40,315 bases of DNA from Oscillospiraceae bacterium (lineage in GTDB: Bacteria > Bacillota > Clostridia > Oscillospirales > Acutalibacteraceae). The stretch lies in the NCBI GenBank assembly GCA_015065875.1, contig SVPK01000006.1:1-40315 (forward strand). The letters are read 5' to 3'. A program made the translations under genes and the position numbers. Positions within the stretch are counted from its first letter, which is position 1. Each line of letters starts with the position of its first letter. Below the pieces are notes generated by a model, which did not search any database, had not been told where the DNA came from, and saw only the letters and a list, made by a program, of their open reading frames with translations. Positions 22,362 through 30,668 of this stretch are shown piece after piece.

Positions 22362-23906
22362 TTAAAGCAGAGGGGCAAAAAGATGAAGAATATGTTGCTT
22401 GAGTTTTTGCAGTATCGGTCGTTTGCGCCATTTTTCTAGTTTTATCTCCTCACTTTTTTCGAGGATGGAATTTAAATGGCTTTTTATATCGATAATTGCA
22501 TTGTTGCTGCAAAGCCAAGCGCCGCATTCAAAATGGGTATAAAAGCTGCGGTAATCCATATTAACCGTTCCAATGGTTGCGGTATGGTCATCCGAAACAA
22601 AAATCTTTGAATGAATAAAACCGGGGGTGTATTCATATATTCTAACCCCTGCCGCCAAAAGCGGCTCATAATTTTGTTGGGTAACCGGGTGAACATAACC
22701 CTTGTCGCCGATTTTTGGGGTAACAATTCTAACATCAATGCCGCTTTTTGCAGCGAGGCAGAGCGCATCAATCATAGAGTTGTTGATAATTAGATACGGG
22801 GTTGTAATATAAATATATCGTTGGGCCGAGCTTATCATCTGCATATAAATGCCCTCGGCGGGGTCGCGGTCGTTAAGCGGGCTATCACAATAGGGCAGAA
22901 CAAAGCCATCATGCGGCTGGGGAATACGCTTTGCATATCGGTCACCGTTTAAAACCTGACCTGTAGTAAAGGTCCACATACTCATAAACATAACCGTAAA
23001 GCTTAAAACAGCATCGCCCTTGAGCATTATACCGCAGTCCATCCAATAGCCGAAGCGCTCGATATGGTTAATGTATTCGTCGGCTATGTTTATTCCGCCC
23101 GTAAATGCAGTGTGTCCATCGATTATTACAATCTTTCGATGGTTGCGGTTGTTCATAAACATATCAATTGATGGGCGAATTTTATTAAAAATAGCAACCG
23201 AGATTCCGTTTCGGCGCAAACGGTTAACAAACCCCTTGTGTTGGCGCTTGATGGAGCCAAAGTCATCAAAAATAACCTTAACCTCAACTCCCTGCGCCGC
23301 CTTGCGACGAAGGATTTCATAAATCTGGCTCCACATTTTTCCTTCGGCCAAAATAAAGAACTCAATAAAAATAAATTCTCGCGCACCCTCAAGCTCCTCC
23401 AAAAGGCGGGGAAGGAAAACCTCGCCGGGCGATAAATATTCGGCCGAGGTATTGGCATATAGGGGGAAACCGCTTTCGGTTTTTAAAAAATGCGCCTGTT
23501 TTGAATGGTGAATATCCTCGTATTCAAGCTTTGCGAGAATATCATCGCTTTCGGGCAGATATTTAAGATAATGCGCCTCGCTTTTTTTCATTTTTCGGCG
23601 GAAGGGCGGAAAAACTCGACCGCCGCCCCAGAAAAGATAAGCGGGAACACCAACTAAAGGTGCAATAAGTATAAAGGTTGTCCAGGGGAGCTTGTATGAA
23701 GGGTTGGTATGGCTGTTTATGATATATACCGCGAGTATCATGCTTAAAAACTCGATAAAGGAGTATATCCAGAGCAGTTTAGTTGAGAGGCTATACATCA
23801 TCATAAAGAAAACTGCAATCTGGAGAAGTATCATAAGAGCCGAGATTAAAATGCGCGACTCAAAAGGAATACCGCGCTTATTTTTAACCTTAATCTTGGA
23901 TTTCAA
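22362..23906 (-). CDS. cls: Cardiolipin synthase (phospholipase D family)
   Basis: Cls condenses phosphatidylglycerol molecules to cardiolipin at the membrane. The 514-residue protein has two N-terminal membrane helices (about 18-38 and 44-64) plus a hydrophobic segment 76-93, then two PLD catalytic halves. The HKD motifs are NHRKIVIIDG (His256, Lys258, Asp263) and IHSKIFVSDD (His432, Lys434, Asp439), each followed by a GG or GT-N element. The start is TTG with a GGGGG SD seven bases upstream; no nearby ATG has an SD. It is divergent from the M16 peptidase operon. Confidence 0.93.
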   Translation of the reverse strand: MKSKIKVKNKRGIPFESRILISALMILLQIAVFFMMMYSLSTKLLWIYSFIEFLSMILAVYIINSHTNPSYKLPWTTFILIAPLVGVPAYLFWGGGRVFPPFRRKMKKSEAHYLKYLPESDDILAKLEYEDIHHSKQAHFLKTESGFPLYANTSAEYLSPGEVFLPRLLEELEGAREFIFIEFFILAEGKMWSQIYEILRRKAAQGVEVKVIFDDFGSIKRQHKGFVNRLRRNGISVAIFNKIRPSIDMFMNNRNHRKIVIIDGHTAFTGGINIADEYINHIERFGYWMDCGIMLKGDAVLSFTVMFMSMWTFTTGQVLNGDRYAKRIPQPHDGFVLPYCDSPLNDRDPAEGIYMQMISSAQRYIYITTPYLIINNSMIDALCLAAKSGIDVRIVTPKIGDKGYVHPVTQQNYEPLLAAGVRIYEYTPGFIHSKIFVSDDHTATIGTVNMDYRSFYTHFECGAWLCSNNAIIDIKSHLNSILEKSEEIKLEKWRKRPILQKLKQHILHLFAPLL

Positions 23907-23979
23907 AGAGTCGCCCCCTTTTTAAAAGAATGTTTTTAATATAATAACATAAAATTCATATTTTTTCTATGGCGTTATG

Positions 23980-23998
23980 GTAACAAATGTGTTACAAT
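23980..23998 (+). promoter_or_regulatory. Possible promoter/operator of the M16 operon
   Basis: A palindrome GTAACA-AATG-TGTTAC (23980-23995) overlaps a TACAAT -10-like hexamer (23993-23998), 30 bases before the start. No good -35 is seen, so the promoter may depend on an activator, or the palindrome may be chance. Confidence 0.3.
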
Positions 23999-24028
23999 AT
24001 TATTAATATTTTTTTGGAGGAATCAGTC

Positions 24029-25303
24029 TTGCCGCAAAAATTTGATTTATGTGAGGGTGTTGAGGGACTTTATGTAGAAGATTCCCGTTTTAATACAACC
24101 CTCGTTTCCTTTAATTTTTATATGCCGCTCAAGAGCGAGGATTATGCAGATTATGCTCTGCTTCCGTATCTGCTTTCATCCTGTGGCGAGGAATATCCAA
24201 CCTTTCGCGAGCTTAATACCCGCCTTGGAAACCTCTATGGTGCAACCATTATAGCGGGTGCATATAAATATATCGATTATCAGAGAATCAGTATATCAAT
24301 TTCGGTTTTGAACGACCGTTTCTCGCTCTGCGGAGAGCAGGTTGTTGCCTCGGCGGCAAATCTGCTTGCAAGCCTTATATTTGCACCCTCGCTTGAGGGA
24401 GAGCGCTTTAAATCGGCCGATGTTGAGCGCGAGCGCGCCCAAATGCTTGACCGTATCCGCGGAGAAATAAATAATAAGCGCGGTTATGCCCGCAGCCAAA
24501 CCCTATCGCTTATGTTTGGCGATGACCCGTTTGGTATGCCTCGTTACGGTAAAGAGGAGGATATGCTCCGCGTAAGCGGTGAAAGCCTTTTTAGCGCTTG
24601 GAGCAAAATGCTGCGCGAAGCCTATGTTCAGGTTTCGGTAGTAGGCGAAAGGTTTCCCGATGATGTATTCTCGGCGGCCGCCTCGGCATTTTCTGCAATA
24701 AAGCGCGAGAATATAACCAAGTTTAGGGGATATAACCTTCCCCGGTTTGCCGATAAGCAAACCGTTTGCGAAAGAATGGATGTTAAACAGGGTAAGCTCG
24801 TTATGGGATTTTCGCTCGGCCGTGCTGACTGCGAAGAAAAGATGGCCGATGTTATGGTTATGGCAGATATTTTCGGCGGCGGCCCTTATTCGCGTCTGTT
24901 TACCAATGTTCGCGAAAAATTAAGCCTTTGCTATTACTGTGCCTGCGCGGCCGTAAAATCAAAGGGAGTAATGTTGGTTGATTCGGGTGTTAAGGCCGAA
25001 AACGCTGAAAAGGCTCAAAAGGAAATCCTGGCCCAACTTGAGATAATGAAAAAAGGCGAATTTGAAAATGAGCAGTTTGAATCCTCGATTCGCAGTCTTT
25101 GCGATAGCATAAAGTCGAGAAACGATTGTCAAGAATCAATATTCTCTTGGTATGCAACCCGCGTTTTCGATGATTCTCTCAAATCGCCCGAAGACCTTAT
25201 AGAAGCGGTTTGTGCGGTAACGAAAGAGGATGTTATGCGCGCGGCGCAAAATGTCTCTCTGCATACAGTTTATTCTCTTATGCCGCAGGAGGGTAATGAA
25301 TAA
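24029..25303 (+). CDS. M16 peptidase-like protein, inactive partner (YmfF type)
   Basis: This 424-residue protein has the two-lobed M16 (insulinase-like) fold pattern, such as TFRELNTRLGNLYGA and the C-lobe GGGPYSRLFTNVREKLSLCYY. The zinc motif HxxEH is absent where it should be: the sequence reads ALLPYLLSSCGEE. It therefore resembles the non-catalytic YmfF half of the YmfF/YmfH pair of Bacilli and Clostridia, named in databases for an association with EF-P modification. The start is TTG with GGAGG eight bases before it; an ATG 14 codons upstream lacks an SD. Its stop overlaps the start of the active partner (TAATG), so the two subunits are probably made together. Confidence 0.85.
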   Translation: MPQKFDLCEGVEGLYVEDSRFNTTLVSFNFYMPLKSEDYADYALLPYLLSSCGEEYPTFRELNTRLGNLYGATIIAGAYKYIDYQRISISISVLNDRFSLCGEQVVASAANLLASLIFAPSLEGERFKSADVERERAQMLDRIRGEINNKRGYARSQTLSLMFGDDPFGMPRYGKEEDMLRVSGESLFSAWSKMLREAYVQVSVVGERFPDDVFSAAASAFSAIKRENITKFRGYNLPRFADKQTVCERMDVKQGKLVMGFSLGRADCEEKMADVMVMADIFGGGPYSRLFTNVREKLSLCYYCACAAVKSKGVMLVDSGVKAENAEKAQKEILAQLEIMKKGEFENEQFESSIRSLCDSIKSRNDCQESIFSWYATRVFDDSLKSPEDLIEAVCAVTKEDVMRAAQNVSLHTVYSLMPQEGNE

Positions 25304-26568
25304 TGAAAAAGGTATATAAGGATTCCGTCCTTTCGGAACAGGTGGTTTCGGCAGTTTTGCCCAACGGCCTTAAAATACTAATAGCCGAAAAGAAGGATTT
25401 TAAAACTAATTTTGCAATTTTCGGAACAAAATACGGCTCTATCGATACCGCCTTTTCGGTGAACGATGGAGAAACAATCGCGGTTCCCGAGGGAATAGCC
25501 CATTATCTTGAGCATAAGCTTTTTGAAAGCGAGGATGGCGATGCCTTTGCTCGCTTTTCTGAAACGGGAGCATCCGCAAATGCCTTTACCTCGTTTGATA
25601 GAACCTGCTATCTTTTCTCCTGTGCCGACCGTTTTGAAGAAAACCTTGATATATTGCTCGATTTTGTGCAGTCACCTTATTTTACTCCAAAGACCGTTCA
25701 AAAAGAACAGGGTATAATCGGTCAGGAAATCCGAATGTATGATGATAGCCCCGAGTGGTGTGTGCTTTTCAATATGCTTGAGGCAATGTATGAGCAGCAT
25801 CCTGTAAGAATCGATATAGCGGGAACGGTTGAGTCAATCTCCCATATTACCGCAGAACTGCTGTATGACTGCTATAATGCATTTTATAATCCTGCCAATA
25901 TGTTTGTCTGCATTGCGGGAAATGTTGATGCAGAAAAGACTATCGCGAGAATCGAAAAGGCCATTAAGCCTGTTCCTCCCGTTAAGCTAACCCGCGCTGC
26001 CTTTAGCGAGAAAAACAGTGTTAAAGAGCAGTATGTTGAAAAGAAAATGGAGATAGCAAAACCCATTTTCAATTTTGGCTTTAAGGAAGAATGCGTTGGT
26101 GAGCGCACCCCAAAGGAGTGCATCTGTAGCGGACTTATGCTTGATATCCTCGCGGGCGATACCTCTCCGCTCTATGAAAAGCTTACAGAAGCGGGTCTTA
26201 TAAACGATGAGTTCCATAGCGAGTATTTTCAGGGTAATGATTATGCCGCGGCAATTTTCCAAGGCGAATCCTCCGACCCGAAGGCCGTAAGCGAGGCTAT
26301 CTGTACCGAGATTGAGCGTCTTAAAAAAGAGGGCATATCGGATAATCTTTTTGAATCTGCAAGAAGAAGTCTTTACGGAATGGCAATTAAGAGCTATAAT
26401 AATGTTGAATCAATAGCTATGAATCTGGTTGATTGCGCTATGCTCGATGTTGGCCCCTTTGATGATATCGATATTATGCGTTCGATAACCAAAGCGGATG
26501 TCGAGAAGCGACTCGAATTATTAAACCCCGAATGCTCTGTGCTTTCGGTTATTCTTCCCAAGAGGTAA
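25303..26568 (+). CDS. M16 zinc metallopeptidase, active partner (YmfH type)
   Basis: This 421-residue peptidase carries the inverted zinc motif HYLEH (His67, Glu70, His71) with a third ligand Glu142 in GIIGQEIRMYDD, at the expected spacing. The downstream C-lobe has FNFGFKEE and GDTSPLYEKLTEAGLI. With the upstream inactive paralogue it should form a heterodimer as in bacterial M16 pairs. The start overlaps the previous stop codon. The SD of lgt lies across this gene's last codons. The physiological substrate is unknown; the association with EF-P modification comes from family naming, not from this sequence. Confidence 0.9.
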   Translation: MKKVYKDSVLSEQVVSAVLPNGLKILIAEKKDFKTNFAIFGTKYGSIDTAFSVNDGETIAVPEGIAHYLEHKLFESEDGDAFARFSETGASANAFTSFDRTCYLFSCADRFEENLDILLDFVQSPYFTPKTVQKEQGIIGQEIRMYDDSPEWCVLFNMLEAMYEQHPVRIDIAGTVESISHITAELLYDCYNAFYNPANMFVCIAGNVDAEKTIARIEKAIKPVPPVKLTRAAFSEKNSVKEQYVEKKMEIAKPIFNFGFKEECVGERTPKECICSGLMLDILAGDTSPLYEKLTEAGLINDEFHSEYFQGNDYAAAIFQGESSDPKAVSEAICTEIERLKKEGISDNLFESARRSLYGMAIKSYNNVESIAMNLVDCAMLDVGPFDDIDIMRSITKADVEKRLELLNPECSVLSVILPKR

Positions 26569-26573
26569 AAAAT

Positions 26574-27449
26574 ATGGATGTAACAATTTTTGGAATTAAT
26601 CTAACCCTTAACCCCATAGCATTCACCATCCCGATAGGCGATGGTTGGCCTGTTCATTGGTATGGAATAATAATAGCAACTGGCTTTATGCTCGCCGTTA
26701 TCTATGGAATGATAAACGGTAAGCGCCTCGGTGTTGATACCGATAGATTGCTCGATGTCGTTATAGTTGCAACCCCCGTTGCAATCCTGGGCGCCCGTCT
26801 TTACTATATCATTTTCGATGATGAGCTAACCCTTGCCGATTTCTTTGATTTTTCAAACGGCGGATTTTCGGGCCTCGCTATTTACGGCGGTGTTATAGGC
26901 GCCTTTTTAGCGGGCGGAATTATGTGTTATCTCCGTAAGGTTAATATTCTAAATGCCTTCGACCTTGCCGCTGTCGGCTTCCTTATCGGTCAGGGTATTG
27001 GACGATGGGGCAACTTTATTAACCAAGAGGCTTTTGGAACCGCAACCGGAAGCGATTGGTTTGGTATGACAAGTGAAAACGTTACCGAGGTTTTGGGCGA
27101 GGGCGCTTTGGCCCATCCCTGCTTCCTTTATGAATCCATTTGGTGCCTAACAGGCGCGCTTTTGCTCCACCTTTACAGTAAAAAGCGAACCTTTAGCGGT
27201 CAGATTATTTTGGGATATTGCGTTTGGTATGGCTTTGGAAGAACCTTTATCGAACAACTTCGAACCGATAGCCTTTTCCTAGGCGGACCCTTTAGAATCT
27301 CAACCCTGTTATCCATAGTGCTTTGTATAGGTGGTATTGTTGCAACCGTTTACATCAAGCGCAAGCAAAAAGGCCCGCAAGCAGAGGATTACGTTCCTGT
27401 TTTCGCCGATGCGATGGATGATGGTGCAGAAACTGTGGAGGAAGAATAA
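26574..27449 (+). CDS. lgt: Prolipoprotein diacylglyceryl transferase
   Basis: Lgt moves a diacylglyceryl group from phosphatidylglycerol to the lipobox cysteine of prolipoproteins, the first step of lipoprotein maturation. The 291-residue polytopic membrane protein carries the HWYGIIIATGF segment, a conserved YGGVIGAFLAG helix, and the Lgt signature GIGRWGNFINQEAFG. The ATG was chosen because an AGAGG SD, formed by the end of ymfH, lies eight bases upstream. It can process the nuclease lipoprotein in this window. The gene is followed one base later by folD. Confidence 0.95.
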   Translation: MDVTIFGINLTLNPIAFTIPIGDGWPVHWYGIIIATGFMLAVIYGMINGKRLGVDTDRLLDVVIVATPVAILGARLYYIIFDDELTLADFFDFSNGGFSGLAIYGGVIGAFLAGGIMCYLRKVNILNAFDLAAVGFLIGQGIGRWGNFINQEAFGTATGSDWFGMTSENVTEVLGEGALAHPCFLYESIWCLTGALLLHLYSKKRTFSGQIILGYCVWYGFGRTFIEQLRTDSLFLGGPFRISTLLSIVLCIGGIVATVYIKRKQKGPQAEDYVPVFADAMDDGAETVEEE

Positions 27450-27450
27450 A

Positions 27451-28302
27451 ATGGCAAAAATAATTGATGGTAAAAAAATATCGGCCGCAGTTCGCGATGG
27501 AGTTAAGGCCGAGGTGGCAAAGCTCAAAGAGCAGGGAATACATACCTGCCTTGCGGTAATAATCGTTGGAGATGACCCCGCAAGCAAAATTTATGTTGCA
27601 AATAAGGAAAAAGCCTGCGAATATACAGGCATCGAATCTCGCAAATATGCCCTTCCCGCAGAAACAAAAATGGAAGAGCTGCTTGCCCTTATAGATAAGC
27701 TTAACAACGATAAAACCGTAAACGGCATACTTTGTCAGTTACCACTGCCGAAGGGTCTCGACGAAAAACGAGTTATTGAGGCAATTTCTCCCCAAAAAGA
27801 CGTTGATGCCTTCTGTCATGAGAATGTTGGCAAAATAATGACAGGCGAATTCGACTTTTTACCCTGCACCCCTGCGGGTATAATGGAGATGTTGGAATAT
27901 GAGGGAATCGACCCCGCAGGAAAGAACTGCGTTGTTATAGGCCGCTCAAATATAGTTGGTAAGCCTATGGGAATGCTCCTGCTCCACAAAAACGGAACAG
28001 TAACCATCTGCCATTCGCGAACCCGCGACCTGCCGGAGGTAACCCGCCGTGCAGATATTTTGGTATCTGCAGTAGGAAAGGCGAACTTTGTGACTGCCGA
28101 TATGGTAGGTGATGGCGCCGTTGTTATCGATGTTGGAATGAACCGCGATGAAAACGGTAAGCTTTGCGGCGATGTATTATTCTCCGAGGTTGAGAAAAAA
28201 GCCTCGGCTATAACCCCCGTTCCCGGCGGAGTTGGCCCCATGACCATTGCAGTTTTAATGAAAAATACCCTAACTGCCGCTCGCAGACAAAATAATCTTT
28301 AA
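27451..28302 (+). CDS. folD: Bifunctional methylenetetrahydrofolate dehydrogenase/cyclohydrolase
   Basis: FolD converts 5,10-methylene-tetrahydrofolate to 10-formyl-tetrahydrofolate in two steps in the cytosol. The 283-residue protein has the catalytic YVANKEKAC region, QLPLPKGLDE, the NADP-binding GRSNIVGKPMGMLLL motif, and the closing PVPGGVGPMTIAVLMKNT. It begins with MAKIIDGKKISAAVRD, with GGAGG in the end of lgt. Placement behind lgt and the M16 pair is a clostridial-type gene run with no obvious functional link. Confidence 0.96.
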   Translation: MAKIIDGKKISAAVRDGVKAEVAKLKEQGIHTCLAVIIVGDDPASKIYVANKEKACEYTGIESRKYALPAETKMEELLALIDKLNNDKTVNGILCQLPLPKGLDEKRVIEAISPQKDVDAFCHENVGKIMTGEFDFLPCTPAGIMEMLEYEGIDPAGKNCVVIGRSNIVGKPMGMLLLHKNGTVTICHSRTRDLPEVTRRADILVSAVGKANFVTADMVGDGAVVIDVGMNRDENGKLCGDVLFSEVEKKASAITPVPGGVGPMTIAVLMKNTLTAARRQNNL

Positions 28303-28321
28303 TAAAGGAATGTAGATTGAG

Positions 28322-29080
28322 TTGAAAAAATGCTTGTCTTTGTTGCTTACGCTCATATTAACCGTTGCCTTCTCGGTATCGGTCGGTGCCGTAAGCCTCG
28401 ATGAATATAAATTCAATATCGAAATAGATGAGAGCTATCGGGTTTTAACCGAGAAAAATATAGAGAAATCCGAGGAGCTTGTTGAGTCGCTCGGACATAG
28501 CATTGACTCAATGAAACAGTATTTTAAGGATAATGCCTTAATAATGTTTGCCGTGAGCGAGGATGGCAAGCGCCAGTTGCAGGTAACCTGTCAGGAAACC
28601 GAGTTTTCGCAAAGGATGGATGATATATCGCTCCTCGGCGAGGATGAAGCATTAGGCTTTGTAAGCCGATTTATAAAGGCCGATAATGTTTCGGATATCG
28701 CGCTTATAACGGTTGGCGATATGAAGTTATACGAGGTTGCTTCTACCAATAAGGATAGCGGCGGCAGCTTTTGCACCGTTCAGTATATAACGGTTCGAGG
28801 CGGCAAACTCTATACCATAGGCTTTTTTGAGGGCTCATCGGCCATGAGCGAGGAATTTAAAGGCTTTGCATCCGATACTATTGGAACGCTCTCTATAGGT
28901 AAAAATGGTGGCGCAGGATTTTCGGGAACCGAAAATATCGCCGAAATGATAATCGTTGGCCTGCTTATTGTATTGGCGGCAGTCGTTGCGATTATGGTTA
29001 TAGTGTCATTGGTGCGCGATGCCATACGCTATGATGAGGATAAAAAACCGCTCATTATTCGTCGCCGTCGTAAAAAATAA
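28322..29080 (+). CDS. Exported single-pass membrane protein of unknown function
   Basis: This 252-residue protein has a signal peptide (1-23, ending SVSVGAVS), an extracytoplasmic domain (about 24-200), a C-terminal membrane helix (207-230) and a short basic tail ending RRRRKK. The outer domain has no motif I recognise; its mix of helices and beta strands (LIMFAVSEDG, ITVGDMKLYEVAST, YITVRGGKLYTIGFF) resembles small surface domains of the PsbP/DcrB-like type, which is only a guess. The start is TTG; the best SD (AAAGGA) is about 12 bases away, longer than usual, so the start is less certain. It lies 19 bases after folD. Confidence 0.65.
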   Translation: MKKCLSLLLTLILTVAFSVSVGAVSLDEYKFNIEIDESYRVLTEKNIEKSEELVESLGHSIDSMKQYFKDNALIMFAVSEDGKRQLQVTCQETEFSQRMDDISLLGEDEALGFVSRFIKADNVSDIALITVGDMKLYEVASTNKDSGGSFCTVQYITVRGGKLYTIGFFEGSSAMSEEFKGFASDTIGTLSIGKNGGAGFSGTENIAEMIIVGLLIVLAAVVAIMVIVSLVRDAIRYDEDKKPLIIRRRRKK

Positions 29081-29088
29081 TAAAATTA

Positions 29089-29135
29089 ACCCCTTTCGGA
29101 TATACTATTTGTAATCTGAAAGGGGTGCTTTTTTT
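29089..29135 (+). terminator. Terminator-like hairpin overlapping the SD and start of the SpoVAF gene
   Basis: ACCCCTTTCGGAT (29089-29101) pairs with ATCTGAAAGGGGT (29114-29126), with a single G-T pair, around a 12-base loop, and is followed by GC and seven Ts. The right arm contains the AAAGGGG SD of the next gene, and the T-run runs into its TTG start. A TATACT hexamer (29101-29106) lies at the loop and could be a -10 element. As a terminator it ends the folD transcript; in readthrough RNA it would hide the ribosome site. Confidence 0.75.
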
Positions 29136-30540
29136 GACTTTTAATATAAAAGAAAATATAAAAGAAATAGATAGCCGAATAAGGCCTGATTTGAATTTTG
29201 ATATCATAAAGCGCGATATAATAATCGGCGAACGTCAGGCGGCACTTTATTTTATTGATGGATTTATGAAGGATGCAGTTTTTGAAAAGCTAATGGAGTT
29301 TTTATATAAAATAACCGCCAAAGAGCTTTCGGGCATCAAAACGATGGATGAGTTTTCAAAAAGCTATATGCCATATACCGAGGCCGATTCCTCCGCCGAT
29401 ATCGAAACGGTAGTAACCATGCTTCTTTCAGGCCCCGCAATATTGCTTATTGATGGAATAGGCGATGCCCTGATTATAGATTCGAGAACCTATCCGGTAA
29501 GAGGAATAGAGGAACCGCAAAAGGACCGTTCGGTTCGCGGCTCAAAGGATGGCTTTGTTGAGGCATTGGTTATGAATACCGCGCTTATTCGCCGCCGTAT
29601 ACGTGACCCGCGTCTCCGTATGGAATACCATCAAATAGGTGAGAGCTCGAAGGTTGATGTTGTTATAAGCTTTATAGACGGAAAGGCCGATGAGCGGGTG
29701 CTGCGAAAACTGCGTGAGTGCATAAATAAGGCAAAAATCAGTGGCATTTCGATGACCCAACAAGCACTCAATGAAGCATTGGTGCCGAGCAGCTTTTGGA
29801 ACCCGCTCCCAAAAACCAAGTTTAGCGAGCGCCCCGATTTTGCATCGGCCTGCCTGCTTGAGGGCAAGGTAATAGTGGTTATGGATAATTCACCCGGTGT
29901 TATGATATTGCCGGTTTCTTTTGTCGATTTCTTTAAAGAGGTTGATGATTATTATTTTCCGCCCGTAACAGGAAGCTATGTAAGAATAATTAGAGTTTTA
30001 TCCTCTCTGTTAACGGTTTATTTAATGCCACTTGTGCTTTATTTATATAATAATGTAAATATGATGCCGCAGTGGCTTCATTTTATAATTCCGAAAGAGG
30101 ATTTATCAATCCCGATATTTGTTCAGTTTTTAATTTTAGAATTTGTTGTTGATGCCCTGCGACTGGCCTCGGTCAATACCCCCGATGCGCTCTCAAATTC
30201 GATCGGAATAATCGGCGGACTTATTCTTTCTGAATTCGCCATAACTGCAGGATGGTTCGTTCCCCAAACAATTCTGTTTTCGGCCTTTGTTGCAATAGCT
30301 TCGTTTTCGCAACCCAGCTTTGAAATAAGCTATGCAACAAAATTCCTGCGAATAATAATGCTCATACTCGTTGAACTTATAGGAATCTATGGTATCCTCA
30401 TTGGAACAGTGGTAGGAATAACCGTTATGCTAACAAGCAAAACCATATCGGGCAGAAACTATTTATATCCGATATTTCCCTTTAATTTTAAGGATTTCTG
30501 CAAAATATTCGTTAGAACCAAGATAAAAAATGAACACTAA
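29134..30540 (+). CDS. GerA-family spore germination protein, SpoVAF-like
   Basis: This 468-residue protein matches the GerA/SpoVAF family: a cytosolic N-terminal region (1-280) with the FDIIKRDIIIGERQAALYFIDGF and SGPAILLIDG segments, the motif RTYPVRGIEEPQKDRSVRGS and ALIRRRIRDPRLR, then five to six membrane helices. SpoVAF and GerA A-subunits sit in the inner spore membrane and take part in germinant response and dipicolinic acid release. The N-terminus aligns better with SpoVAF than with GerAA. It is an orphan, with no gerB/gerC or spoVA neighbours. The TTG start has an AAAGGGG SD eight bases upstream. It supports a spore-forming host. Confidence 0.85.
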   Translation: MTFNIKENIKEIDSRIRPDLNFDIIKRDIIIGERQAALYFIDGFMKDAVFEKLMEFLYKITAKELSGIKTMDEFSKSYMPYTEADSSADIETVVTMLLSGPAILLIDGIGDALIIDSRTYPVRGIEEPQKDRSVRGSKDGFVEALVMNTALIRRRIRDPRLRMEYHQIGESSKVDVVISFIDGKADERVLRKLRECINKAKISGISMTQQALNEALVPSSFWNPLPKTKFSERPDFASACLLEGKVIVVMDNSPGVMILPVSFVDFFKEVDDYYFPPVTGSYVRIIRVLSSLLTVYLMPLVLYLYNNVNMMPQWLHFIIPKEDLSIPIFVQFLILEFVVDALRLASVNTPDALSNSIGIIGGLILSEFAITAGWFVPQTILFSAFVAIASFSQPSFEISYATKFLRIIMLILVELIGIYGILIGTVVGITVMLTSKTISGRNYLYPIFPFNFKDFCKIFVRTKIKNEH

Positions 30541-30551
30541 TCCTTCTTGGG

Positions 30552-30580
30552 TTGAAATTTTCTTTGAAATGTGGTATATT
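30552..30580 (+). promoter_or_regulatory. Promoter of the HtrA-like protease gene
   Basis: TTGAAA (30552-30557) and TATATT (30575-30580) are 17 bases apart, with TGG directly before the -10. A leader of about 80 bases follows to the ATG. Confidence 0.7.
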
Positions 30581-30668
30581 TGTTAATCGAAAATTCATAT
30601 ATTCGACTGAAGAACTCAACAAATATATTTTATAATGCAATCAAAGAAAAGCAAAGAAGGTAATCAAT

